From the NCBI GenBank assembly GCA_963971405.1, contig OZ020490.1, positions 23,585,464 to 23,649,463 of the forward strand: a DNA stretch of 64,000 nucleotides, read 5' to 3'. The DNA comes from Psococerastis gibbosa. Taxonomy: Eukaryota > Arthropoda > Insecta > Psocodea > Psocidae. How positions within the stretch are numbered: the first letter of the stretch is position 1; each line of letters begins with the position of its first letter. Shown here one piece after another: positions 36,501 to 49,462 of this stretch. The notes below the pieces were generated by a model, which saw only the letters and a list, made by a program, of their open reading frames with translations, was not told where the DNA came from and did not search any database. The position numbers and the translations under genes are program-made.

Positions 36501-39500
36501 ATTAATGCGTGTGATTGGGCCCATTTAGCTAATTCTTGCAATTGCTGAGACACATCATTAACTGTTTTGGCGAGATCATCGGGCTTACAATGTATGTATA
36601 TTTGCACATCGTCTGCAAAGCAGTGATATTTGAATCTGCCCTTTATTATTTTTGACAAAGACTGAATATACATTGTAAAAATTAATGGCCCCAATACGGA
36701 ACCTGCTGGTACTGCCCGCTCTAAGCTTTCCCAGTCTGAGTATTCCCTGCCTATTTGCACCCTTTGCTTTCTGCCTCGTAAGTAAGATTCAAACCAAGCG
36801 CAAGCCTCCACCGAAAAATTAAACTGATGTTTTAAAATTGTCAGAATTATTTCGAAATCTACTGAATTGAATGCTGCACTGTAATCAATCAGGACAAGGA
36901 TAGTCAGCATTGTGTCGTCCATAGCTTGTTGAATATCATTGGTTATCTTCAACAATGCAGTTGTTGTACTATGCATTTTTTAGAAACCAGAACCTAGAAA
37001 CCATTTCTTAGATAAAGCTTTCTACTTACACTGTCACTGAGGCACTAGCACAATGACAATGACAGAACTACCTGATTCTGACGATAACTTTATACTTTCT
37101 TGTCCAATACTTGTTGATTACTTGTATTGTATAATTTAACAAAAATATATATATATTTATTTATTTATTTAAAGAGCTCGCACGTTATGAAATTTACAAT
37201 ATTTTTGCTGAAGCCGCGTTACTGGATCAGTGATTTTTACGGTGATTAAGTCTACCAAAGTTGAAGAGGGTTGCTCGTTATGATTAATATTTCCATATTC
37301 ATAACAAAAGTATATTTTACAATATTGAATAACCGTTGCGTTGTTGGTTTAGGACACAAGTTTACTGATCGTGAAAAATCCTAATTTTTGCCAATAGCCA
37401 ACGGCTTGCTTAGCCGAGACCTATGCTACTCAACTTTTATTTTATTTTAGTAATAGGCATATAGACTAATAAGCCTATATAGGTTAACAATAATAAATTT
37501 AATATAATGATAAAGTCTTTATTGAAAAAAAAAAATGTAGATACAGCGAGATTAGTTTTTGCATGAGGAAATGGTAAATATATATATTTTTTTAATGTTG
37601 GTGTTTTTAACTGAGACCGAATTAGTACTGGTGGCTGCTCCACTGCGTCACAAATGACGTCATTGTTACGCCCTGCAGTCATGTGTCCCACTATTAACCA
37701 ACAAACTTAAATTGACGGGGAAAACATTATCCACTGCTAAATAACGTGTGTCTTGGGCCACTTAGGGTTGACATCGAGATCGTAAGCCAGTTTGTCAACG
37801 GCAAAAATTCATACGGAAACAATGCCAGGAATGTCTGAAATACCGAAATAGTGTCGTTGGCAGGACATGGCTCTATGGGCAACTAGACAAGTAGGCCTTT
37901 TTTTTCTTCTTTTCGATGTCCAGTATTCCCTGGACAAGGAGCATATATTACAAAAATACAATAACTTACAGAATAATACATCCCGCATCCCCAAGCTTGC
38001 GCTTATTTGGGACAAAAGACTCATACAGTGCTGCTAAACAAGGCTTAATCATTTATTTTTGTTATTTATTTATAATGTTTATTTCATTTTTACGTTTATT
38101 TTATTTTTACTACTTGCCATTTTAATGTCAAGTAATGTAATGGAAGTTCGCTTTCATTTCGACCACGGCCCGGCAGCCCGGATTCTACTGGTTCTTCATT
38201 CGACTCCGGCCGTTAAAGCCTTTGCTGTTATATTTTAATGTCAGTTTTTATTATTATTAACTCCCATTGACCAACCATCTTTTTATACCCGCTTTTAACT
38301 CGCCCATCTGTTTAAATTGCTAATAATAATACTAATAACTGGTTTCGAAATTCTAAATGAAGGACTAGTTGCACAGTTGGGGGTTGGGGAGGACACTGAA
38401 ACTGCCATAAGGAAAGTTTTTAGGGGAGCTGAGAGACTGAGATTTTCTCAACTCAAAATATCTCCTTCTCTTGCTTACTTTCCCTCTCTCTCTCACTCTC
38501 AAAAAGGGGGTGATGCCTCATCAGCTCTTTGTTACCCCTTCCCCTCCTTGAGCCTAGGGACAAGCTTGCCTAAACTAAATCTCCGTTTTAATTTCATTTC
38601 AAACTACTTCAGAAACGGAATTGTATTCTTTGCAGTGAAGTTGAATTTTATAACGAGACCGCGTCTCCAATAACCAGCAACTTACTTTTCTAGAATGCCT
38701 CGTACTTGGTGAGTTCGCTACAGTGTCTAGTGTCCATGACGGGGTCTTCTTATGATTCACTGTTGCTGCACGGCAAGCCTGTCGTCGAGAAGTTAACTGG
38801 CATATCGCCATGCACCAATGGTTACTGAATGATTGTTGCGGCCCCTTTGTGTTATTCAGTGGATTGTAGGGCAGGCTGATATTTAAATTACATTCTAAGT
38901 GTTATTCATACACACTTTAATGTACCGAAGCTGATTCCCAAGCAATTCGAAATGTCCTTCTCTTCTTACTTGTGCTGTTGTGCGGTGTGGCGAGGGAGGG
39001 GGAACACCCGAGGTGGTTTAACACGCAGAAGCACAAAATACTTACTTACTTACTAGCCAACGCCCACCCTTGGCAGGTTAGCTATTAGGTGTCGTGCTGA
39101 CCAGTATCTCCTTGCTGTTTCCCGAAAGATGTCCGTTTCGTCATCGCCGTCTTCTACCAGAGCTGGGCGCTCGGGTAGATGCTCTGCATTCATTTCGGCA
39201 GATGTCCGAAGCAAGGCCCCCAAAGCGATGCAGGTGGGAAGGAAGGTAGTCCGGGTCGGTGGTGGTTCTGAGAACAGCAACGCTCACTGCCTTCGGCAAG
39301 GACCTAGGGTATTGGCGAGAAAATAAGGGTAGCCCACTATAAGTTCAAATTATTAAATAAGAGGAATAACTACAAATGCTGAGCATTAGCTATTGGTTGG
39401 GCATATATAGCCTTTATTCTGCTTAGCTTGTTGAATTGTGAATTTTTTCTCCAATTGTGTAATAATCGCTCCCCATCATGGAAGGAAGGATGCACGGGGA

Positions 39501-42500
39501 GCAGGGTTGGTAGCTACCCCTCTCCTCCTATTGTAATATGTCTCGTGAAAGTCAATTTATTACGTTACAATTACCAAATAATTTTTGTCCTACTTGGCCC
39601 CCCCCCCCCCTCTCCTTAAATAGGCTGAATTCGTTCTTACCTATTATTAGAAGTTATTGTGCCCGTGAATGTGGGAACTCTCCTGGAGCCCTGTGAGTTG
39701 TGAGGGAGTTGAGCCGTGATGCAGTCATATGGAGCCAGCAATAGCTGGAGGCTGTTCTAATAACAGCCTTCTGAAGAGCATATACGACGTATACCCGGTC
39801 TTCTTCTCCAATTCTGACAACTTGCGCCATTACCTCCGAAAGACGGTGGACTACTGTGTTTTAGCGATGACATCATCAATGAGGACTAAAATATAGCATG
39901 CAATTTTGCCATGATTGAAAAAAAAGGTCCTTGATATAATATGTATGGTATTAGTTGTGCTCGCTTTTCTTCTTCTTCCCTTTTAGTGCTGAGTGCGTAG
40001 CGTGAGGGGGTCGCCCCGTACCCATTTCTCATCCTTGACCCGGTCGGATGCTAACGTCTTGAGCGCGTCCATTATTTTTCCTCTTGCTCCGGCGAGTTGT
40101 TCGACTCTTTACTCGAGGGTTGTCCTCGGTCTGCCGATGGGTCTTCTACCTTGTTGCCATGCCTCTGGCAACTTCCAGGTGGTCCTATTGTTAGTGCTCG
40201 CTAACATACGTGTTGTCAAATTATTGTAAGATTGTAGTAGTAAGTTTGTTAGTGTTAAGTATTCGTCTTATTGATCAATATATCGTAATTTATTCCGATG
40301 CGGATTCTGATACTTGTCAGCTTGTGGTATAGAAGATAAAGTGCTTAAAGTCAATGAAACTGGAAATCGAAGTAAAGATAAGTAAATAAATAAGCTTATT
40401 TAGTTTACTTTTATTTCTCCTGATGAATTTCCCATTTTACCATAGGCATATGTGAGTGCTCCTACTGCTGCATTTGCAAGATAACTTTTTTTTCACAATA
40501 GTCTTTGAAAATAGGTAGTGTGCACTTTAGAAGGAACAGCCTTTCAGCAAAATATAATCTTGATACAAATCTTATATGAATTCAGGGTCACACTGCAATG
40601 TCTGTCTAATTTGCATGGGCTAGGTATTGTGCCGCCTCTTCTCTGCCCTTGGAGGGGCAGAAGGGACGCTTCAACGTCAGGCCCTTGAATGCTTGTATAC
40701 CTCCGGGCTGAGACAGGATATGGTTGTGGAATGGGAAAGGTAGGGTGTACCCACCAATGGTGCCGGCCGCCATACCAAGTTGAATCCAGTGGACCAGAGC
40801 AGGTTCAAAGCTGCAGATAAATTGGTCGTGTGCACAGTGCCGGTAGGGAAACATGGTAGGACTTGTCCTGGTCACCTCCGAACTAATCGTGTGACTTCAC
40901 TGTGTTTCCCAAGTGGTTCGGAATCCACTATAATCAGGAGGTCCACTGGAGTCCTATGGGCCTACACCGTGGCCTGGGACTGTGTCAAACCATACTACTA
41001 CTACCCACCAATGGTGGTTTGGACAGGTTGTTCACAGAGACCTTTCTATCTTACTTACTTACTTACTAGCCAACACCCTCCATTGGCATGTCGGCCAGAG
41101 GCGGTCTCAGACCTCATAAAAGGGGGAGGCACTTGTCAGTGGCGTAACGATAAGTTGTCAAGGGTGTAATTTGGCGCCTCTCCACCCACTTTCATAAAAG
41201 TTGCTCAGGAGCCAGAGGGCTGAATTGAATATATATATATATATATAATAATATAATTGAATATTGGGGTTTTACGCATTTTGAGAGCAATAAGGTTTAT
41301 ATATTACAAAGAATCAACACAGTTGTGGACACGGGGGGCCCGGGAGAAATTTTTTGAAAAATAGGGCTGAAAAAGTGAGGTTTTGCACATTTTGAGTGCA
41401 GTAACACTTAGATTTTAGAGGCAAAGAATATAACTGCTTGCCAAAGGGGGGGGGGGGGTAATTGCCCTCAGTGCCGGTCGCTGTGTCCGCCTCTGATGTC
41501 GGCCATTTGGTGACGCGCTGACCAGTGGTGACGTGCGATTTTTTGAAACTTTTCTTCATTTGTTGGTGTGTGGTCGATCGCCAGGCACGACGCGAGGTGT
41601 TCTGCGTCCATCCGGCGGTGTCCACATTTCTATCTGATACCTGGAGGAGGCCGGGTTGGAACTATGGTCGGCTGACAACTTAAACCTTGGTACCGTACCG
41701 GATGTCACTAAATACCATTACAGAACTTGACTGGACTTAAATAAATATATACAGTACATTTATTATACAATCAAGTAATCAATAAGTAATCGACAAGAAT
41801 GTACAAAGTAAAATCGTCAAAATATCGTCAAAATCAGGTAGTTCTGTCATTGTGTCATTGCAATTCTATCCATTTGACGTCATTATTCTCTACTCTGAGG
41901 CCTTTTCTCTTGGACGCATTCCATCCATGTATACGCCTCAATGCTGTAAATGGCGTATTATCAAGACCGACATCCTATGATATAACATCTATTCCAACTA
42001 TTGTCTTTTCTGTCCATCTGCAGAGACTTGTGACAGAGCTGTAATTATAATTTGCTGAAAATTGGCTGAATTAATGGCCTTTGAAGTGGTCCAATTGCGT
42101 TTCTTTGGGTCATTATCTAACCTAATAGTTTTTGCAATTTTTTTTAAATAGTTTCTATCAGTGGTGTATCCAGGATTTGTTTTTGCAGAAGCCAAGAAGC
42201 CGTTTTTCAGCTGAATAGACAAGAGCAAATCGCATACCCCTATTACGCGTTTTTAAATGTTTACAACGGCCAATTTCACAGTCAGTGGCGGGGGGAAGGG
42301 GGGGGGGGATTGACAAGTGATCAGACCCGACTAGTTTAATACTGGGGGTTTCCAAACACTTTTCACTCCAATTGCGTTTCTTCGGGTCATTATCTAACCT
42401 AATAGTTTTTGCCATTTTTTTTAAATAGTTTCCATCAGTGCTGTATCCAGGATTTGTTTTTGCAGAAGCCAAGAAGCCGTTTTTCAGCTGAATAGACAAG

Positions 42501-45500
42501 AGCAAATCGCATCCATTAGAAAAAATATTCCCCTATAGTTTCATTATTGTGATATGATATAATATATTCCTCCCGATACCCTCACCAACTGTTTTGGTTC
42601 AATTCAAGTACTTTATAATTGTGGCGAGTTGTTACATACAGCGTTCTAAGGGATGTGATATTTTTGACTGTTCTAGAAAGAAAGAAAGTAAATTGTCTTT
42701 ATTTTCCATATAGGCGAATTTTCGGCCCACTCTTGCAATTAACCTAGCCGAGAGTTCAAGAGATTTTTAATGTTGTACACCTACAAGAAGTCTTTTCTCC
42801 TCCGAATGTTTCTTACTGCTTCATTGAACTCAGCTTAGCTCCAAGGCCGTAGCCAGGATTTTTTTTTTTGGGGGGGGGGGGGTTTCCAGAAATTCCATTG
42901 GATATTACAAAGTAGTTTTTATTTATCCTCTCAAAATCCGCTTCTATCTAGTGTCAAGCCATTTCATTTCCGGGGGGGGGGGGGGGTTGAACTCTCATGA
43001 ACCCCCCCTGGCTACGGCCTTGCTCAGCTCATTTAACCATATAGTCAATGGCTGCGCCGACATTAATTAACCGTTTAAAACAGCAGTCCTTTTAACACAT
43101 AACCTGTATCGAATTGTGGTTATAACCTAACTACCATTCCTAATGCTAGCAAATCGAGATAATAGGGCGCTACTACCAGCTATACCAGCGTCAATATATG
43201 GCCAGTGGGAGTAACGGTAAGATGCAGGGGTCTGTGATAGTTTTGGCAGGTATTGTCCAGGATGGTGTTGATGGAGAGGGTCTGGAGCGTGCCTAAATGA
43301 GGCCATGACGAATTTGATCGTCTGGAGCAGTAGGCAGAGGCTGGTTGTGTTTGGTAACTCGTTGTGTAACGCCAACCTGTCCTGCAACGAGTCACACGCG
43401 GGTTTAACGAGTACCTCCAGCCATTGTTAAGGCTCTTTTCTTCTTCAAGTTACAGTCTGCTGGTTGGCAGCAACATGTGGCTTCGATGCCTCCACTCCCC
43501 TCGACCCTAACACACCCTCTTCAGCTCTGTACGTATGTATTGGCTACTCTTTTCTCGGGCGTCCAGGTCGGTTGACACCTTCTACTGTTCCCTCTATGAT
43601 GCAAATGTCCAATGTTAAGGCTACGGTACAATAACACAACACACCCTCTTCAGCTCTATACGTATGTATTGGCTACTCTTTTCTCGGGCGTCCAGGTCGG
43701 TTGACACCTTCTACTGTTCCCTCTATGATGCAAATGTCCAATGTTAAGGCTACGGTACAATAATATAGAGCCCACTTTTGTGAATAAAGGAAGTGAAAAA
43801 CCCTGTTCAGGGTGGAGTAAAACCTGGAGTTTAAGGAATTAAAGAGGCTGTGTTTAAAAGAGAGAGTGTGAAGAGAGAATGTTTAAAATGTGGTGCTAGA
43901 GATGGACACGTGACGAATGAAAGAGTGCTAGAGGCTATTGAAGAAGGGAGACAGCTGCAACCGCTTATAAAAAGGAGAAGAGATAGGGTATTTCTTAAGG
44001 ATCGAAATTCTGGTACACATGTCGTTGAGGGACAGTGGAAGAAACTGGGAACAGGGCGACCGAAGAAGGAATTCACGGATCAGAAGGCGGACGCAAGAGC
44101 TCGTACCAAAATGTGAAGAGGAAGGAACCGAGAGAGCTGGAGATATCGCCTATTCCGAGTCAAAGGGAAGTAACTGAAAATTTTTAGTTTCGAGTAAATT
44201 GCAAAAACAGTTTTGGTATTTTTTTTATTTTTTTATTTTTTTAAAATAAAATGAATAAAGGAGCTCGAGTTGCTTCCGTTTGGAGCAGGCTGCTGTAGCC
44301 ATATAAATCGGGCCGTAGAGAAGGAAGTGGAGTTACTTCTATACCAAGTAGCGTAGCATGTGAGGATTTTGTTGCTCAGAAAGAGAATTAATTCATTTAA
44401 TTTGAATTCAAATTTTTTTTTTAATAAAAAAACACTCATTTTTTGATTTTTTTTGAGTTACTTCCCTTTGACTCGAAAAAGGCGATATGTGGGGAGGCGC
44501 TGCTAACCAATCGTTGAGATTGTGACCTCAGAAGAAGAGAAAGAACCCGAAAGATAGTTCACTAAAGACGGTTCTCACCAAGGTCTAGAAACCTTTCGAT
44601 GGCATAGTGGTAGCTTGTTCGCTTGTTCGTACGTGCTGTGCGAGTCTACACACCATGCGATCGGAAACCTGTCGTAACTCAAAACAGGTATTACCTACAG
44701 AGGCGGCTGAACAGTTTATGCGGATACATTCATTGAATTGTTTGTATGCGAATAATCTTTAAAAAAAAAACTTTCCTTCAAGGAAATGTAACCGCCAGAG
44801 ACAGGCTGGTTCTTATCGACAGTCTAAAATCTACAGACGAAAATTGGTTATAGATTTTCGGCTTTTGATGGATCCATGCTGTCTTAGGGGGCCGTTTTAC
44901 TCGAAGGAAAGTTTTCTGTTTGGAAGTGCCGTACAAATTGAAATCGAAATATTTGTATATAAGTTTATGTTCCATCCTTTCCAATGCATGGAAATAGACT
45001 GTATAGTATTCATTGAATTCTATTTTGCTATAGAAAAATTTACAGTTCGTGGTTGGAGCAATCCTAACTAGAGATATTTGTAATTCTGGTTCGCATAGAA
45101 TTCCAAAATATCTATCGAAACTCGAAATCATTTTGTCTGCTGAATATGGTTATTAATAGAACATTGCAGAGGTGAATTCTGTGGAATATATCACTAAGAG
45201 CGTTCCACTTTCCAACCAAAATGACACTATGTATTTTGGATTTAGTATTGTAGAAACGAAAAATATAGGCTTGTTTCGATGTGTTTAACGTAACTCGGAA
45301 GCAAACGTATATAACAATTAATTGATTTAATAAATTATCAACATTTGTTTTTGTAGGTCGCAATAAAGTTCAAATCCAACATTTCCGCCGATGCTGTCAT
45401 TGAATCGTTCAGATTGTAATTCCCGTCAGTTGTACAATGTTGCGCATGCCCCAATAATTGCGCTTCTGCGCTTTGCTGAATTTTGCCTCGCATTCAGCAA

Positions 45501-48500
45501 GCAACAAGCTTATAAAACCTATCGGATACGTGCTAATGACTGAAGTAACGAAATGATAAACTGTGTACCTGATTTGCAAGCTGGGGTCCAAACCACAAAA
45601 TTATTTCGACTGATCTTTATTGCATCACTTTGGGTGCCATAAATAAACTATTAATTGGGGAACTATAGGATATAATCTCTCTGAAGCTGTGGAGACTTTA
45701 TATTTATATTATATGATACTTATATTAATATGGAATGACGTGAATGAATTCACCCTTCTGAATTAACATTTAATGTATTACGTTCTGACCTCTTTGGCGC
45801 CCGCGCCATCCTAATTAGCGTTGCGACATTGTATAAATACAGTGGTTCTCAAAGTGGGGTGCGCGCCATACGGGGGGGGGGGGGGGGCGGCTCTATGGAG
45901 GCTTAAGGGGGGCGCAGAAGCATGGGAAAAAAAAGTAATTGTGTGTTTAAAACTAATGAAGTCTTGAAGATAAAAGTTGGTCAGCCTAATGCAGTATCTT
46001 CGTGGCAAATATTTGACTACCGTGTGGTAATTGTGCCATTATTAAATGCTTACTAAGGAGTTATTCTATGCCGTGAAATTTATGTACTCTTAAATAAGTA
46101 ACTTTAAAAGTAAAAGGTAGATGAAAAGGGTTAAGTTACTCATAACGTCGGTCGATCAGTTTCGAGTATTAAATAAATAAATAAATATAGACTTTTTGGG
46201 TCTATTACTAGCGGAGTTATAGGGCTATAAACCCCTCTCTTGCACTCAACTAGGGACCGCTTGCTATACATGCCCTCCGAAGCATGGACAGAAAATGTAG
46301 CAAGTGTGAAACTCGAAGCAACAACCTTTCAGGTGAAAGTCGGAGTCTGTACCACTAGTCTAGTAGTCTACATGTTCTGTATTATGCAGGTATGGAACAG
46401 GCTCTTGTAAGCCACTTCCGAAGTCTTCGAATTTCAAATTATTATATGACTACTTGAGTTCTCTGGATTCGACCACCATAAAGCCGCATTTCGCCCGTAG
46501 CGGTGGGGCCTTTGTCAGTTATTGTTCAATATCTTGCCATCAAGATTTCTTTATAATGAGCGACCGAAACTCAAAGATTTTCGAGATTTTCTTTATTCCC
46601 TTCCTTTCAAAGCTCAACATTGTCTTCCTTTTTTTGTGTCTTTTACATCCCCCTTATGACTGTAGGGACTTTATTATAATTTTAAACGAAAGGTTTATAC
46701 AGCTGTAGGTACTATCGGAACCACGGCTTTTCAAATTAATTGAAGGGCTCCCCACCAAGTGGGGAAAAAGGCTGGGAAAATATTACTCGGGAACTTAAGT
46801 TTATTGCATATTGATTTACTTTTATATTTCGATTGCTGCTCTTCTTACTTTATCGCAGGGAAGCAGGTATGTGAGTACCGGTAAAAACGTGATGCATTAA
46901 GCACTTCCAGGCTCCAAATTTTGAAAGAAAGAAAGAAAATTGTCTTCATTTGCCATATGGGCGAAAATAGTGGTATTCATCAGAATTCTTCCTGCAAAAC
47001 CTCTTTACATTCATTGCAATGCCATCTCCTCCTGCAATGGTAAACTTACACTCTTTTTAATTCAAAATTTTACCCCCCGATGCAATAAGAACAAATCCCA
47101 CTTAGTCTCCACTTGAAGGGTCCAAGGAAGAGTATAGTACAATGTTAAAATAACCTAATAAGAGAGGAATCGCGCACAGAAAGATGTGAGTAAGTCATGC
47201 TGAGATTATTTGGGGTCTGGTCAGCTTAGAATACGGGGTGAAAGTTTACCAAACACACGGGCCTCTCATCCCCCAGTCTCGACCCCCCCCTCCCCCTCTC
47301 CCTTCGTTTCCTCCCCGCTATTGATCCACCCTCCCGCACCCCCCGAGGACTCGCCTGGCTTGCATCTCGCCGAAAAACCACCCCCTTATGATTTAGCACC
47401 CCAAGTGACGAGGCAAAATGTAATTGTTTGCCTATTTTTCCGGGGGTAGGTATGGTTTACAATATATCACTTGCGTTTGAGGTGTGGAAAATGGAACGTA
47501 CGGACGGGAGATGTGTTGAAATGGAATCGATTTCTGAAGGGGGGGGGGGGGGAGGGAGCATTGGTAAGGGGCATGGGAGTTTTGAATTACTCAGCTTTTT
47601 TTTTCCTATATACGAGTACGAAGCCTGTACTCGACTATTCGCATTAGGGGAGTTTGCGTTATAAAGTCAGTAGTTCTGTTTAGGAGAGATTTATTATCCG
47701 CCAAAAATATATTTTAGAATTTCTCGTGCCACTCTAAACGGCTCCTATATGACCAGCCATTGAAAAAACTCAGCATATGGCCCCAGGATTCTAAAAAAAA
47801 AAAATATTTTTTTATATTTCTCCTATTTAGAAATCTTGGACACTCTTATAAATAAGGCCGTGCCATGGTTTTTGTTTTTGGTCAAGATTCATTCAACGTA
47901 TAGTATTAATGAAAGTCCATTCTATCCAGTGTTCATATTCGAATAAATTTATTCCAATTCTTCAAACAATATAGGTTTGCATAAAATGATAAATTGTGTG
48001 ACTAAAATATAAAATTAAATTTAAATTTGTGTAAAGCCATTTTATTTCGGAGGGGGTCAGGACCGCTTGGACTACCCCCCTGGGCACGGAACAAAAATGC
48101 ACCCACTGGGTGTTCAAAATGAGGTGGATCAGCCTTTGTCTAGGAATTGGGGGACCCTGTGATTTTCGCAGAACGGGACAATCGGTTTTTTTCTAGTTTA
48201 TCATGGGAACGGTGAAACTGAACTAGAAAACGAACTTGGTAGGAAGTCAGTTTCCAAATAAATGGGTGTGAGTCGTGTGATGACCCTGAGTTTGAAAAGC
48301 TGTATATGGTAGAATGTGTATACCTGAACCTGCACGGGTAACCCCTATATTTTGTACTGCATTGTATTTTTTTTTTGTTTATGGGGAATTTTCCGTTCAT
48401 TAATTTTTCTTTCCTATACCTGAATTTGTTTATGTAGTCAAAGGATAGTCCATAGGACCGCCTTTCATTTTGATTTTAGTGAGTGTATAAAGTCTATTGT

Positions 48501-49430
48501 AGTAATAAATATAAATGAAAATATTTATTTTGTTACCAAACATAATACCCATTTCCTTACTATAAGTCCAGCATTTTAATTTAAAACTTGTTTACAAGAA
48601 ATTCAATATTTGGCTGTACTGGCACTAATTGAAGTGGACTGTCCAGTCTGTTGCTGTTTCAATTTATTTTTATCATAATTAGCATTTTGTCCTCCCGGGT
48701 ACTCCCTGGGGAACCTCGTCGCGTACCATTGGAGAGCCACTGCCTAATAGCGGATTATTAAATAAGTAAATTCATAAGATAGTAAAAAAAAAGTAAATTC
48801 CCAAAATAGTAAAAAAAAAAATGAATGAAACTTTTCACCGAACAAATTACCTTTTAAACTTACATACAACTTATGACCCCCCCCCCTCCTCTATATTTTT
48901 CGTTGGATCGGTCCTTGCCGCTGCCCTAGATTATATTAGTTAACAATGCGATAATGATAAATTGTTGAGATTGAGAAAACATAATTAGGCATGCAAGTTG
49001 CTCAGTCAAGGCGATTTTGTTGTAGATATTGCCATATCAAGGCAAGTAACCTTATGCGATTGGAGAGGTATACTGAACACGTGTAGCTCTGAACGTCTAT
49101 TTCCTACTGCCAAGAGCGGATCCAGCGGAAAATTTAGGGGGAGGGGGGTCACATAGGTTGCATGAAAGTTTTTGTTGAAAATTTGAGTTTTATTCAATTT
49201 AAAAAAAAAAAAACTTTTACTATCATATGAATTCACTCATGACCACCCCCCTCCCCCCCCCCCTGGAGACGCCATTGCCTACTGCCTACAATTGGCTATA
49301 TATCCCACCACCAGGAGATAATTTTAAGTGTTACTTACAGATATGTTGAGTGCTACCCTCGCTCGCCGCTGGCTTGAGGGCACACTTCCGGTTTCGTCTA
49401 CTGACGTAAAAAAATTAAGAAAAAACGCCA

Positions 49431-49462
<32 letters not shown>

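Noticed and set aside
42090-42512. LTR retrotransposon
   Set aside because: Direct repeats are only 146 bp with a 131-bp spacer, without gag/pol, primer-binding site or polypurine tract.
47210-47449. Proline-rich 79-codon ORF
   Set aside because: Arises from C homopolymer and CCCT-rich tracts.
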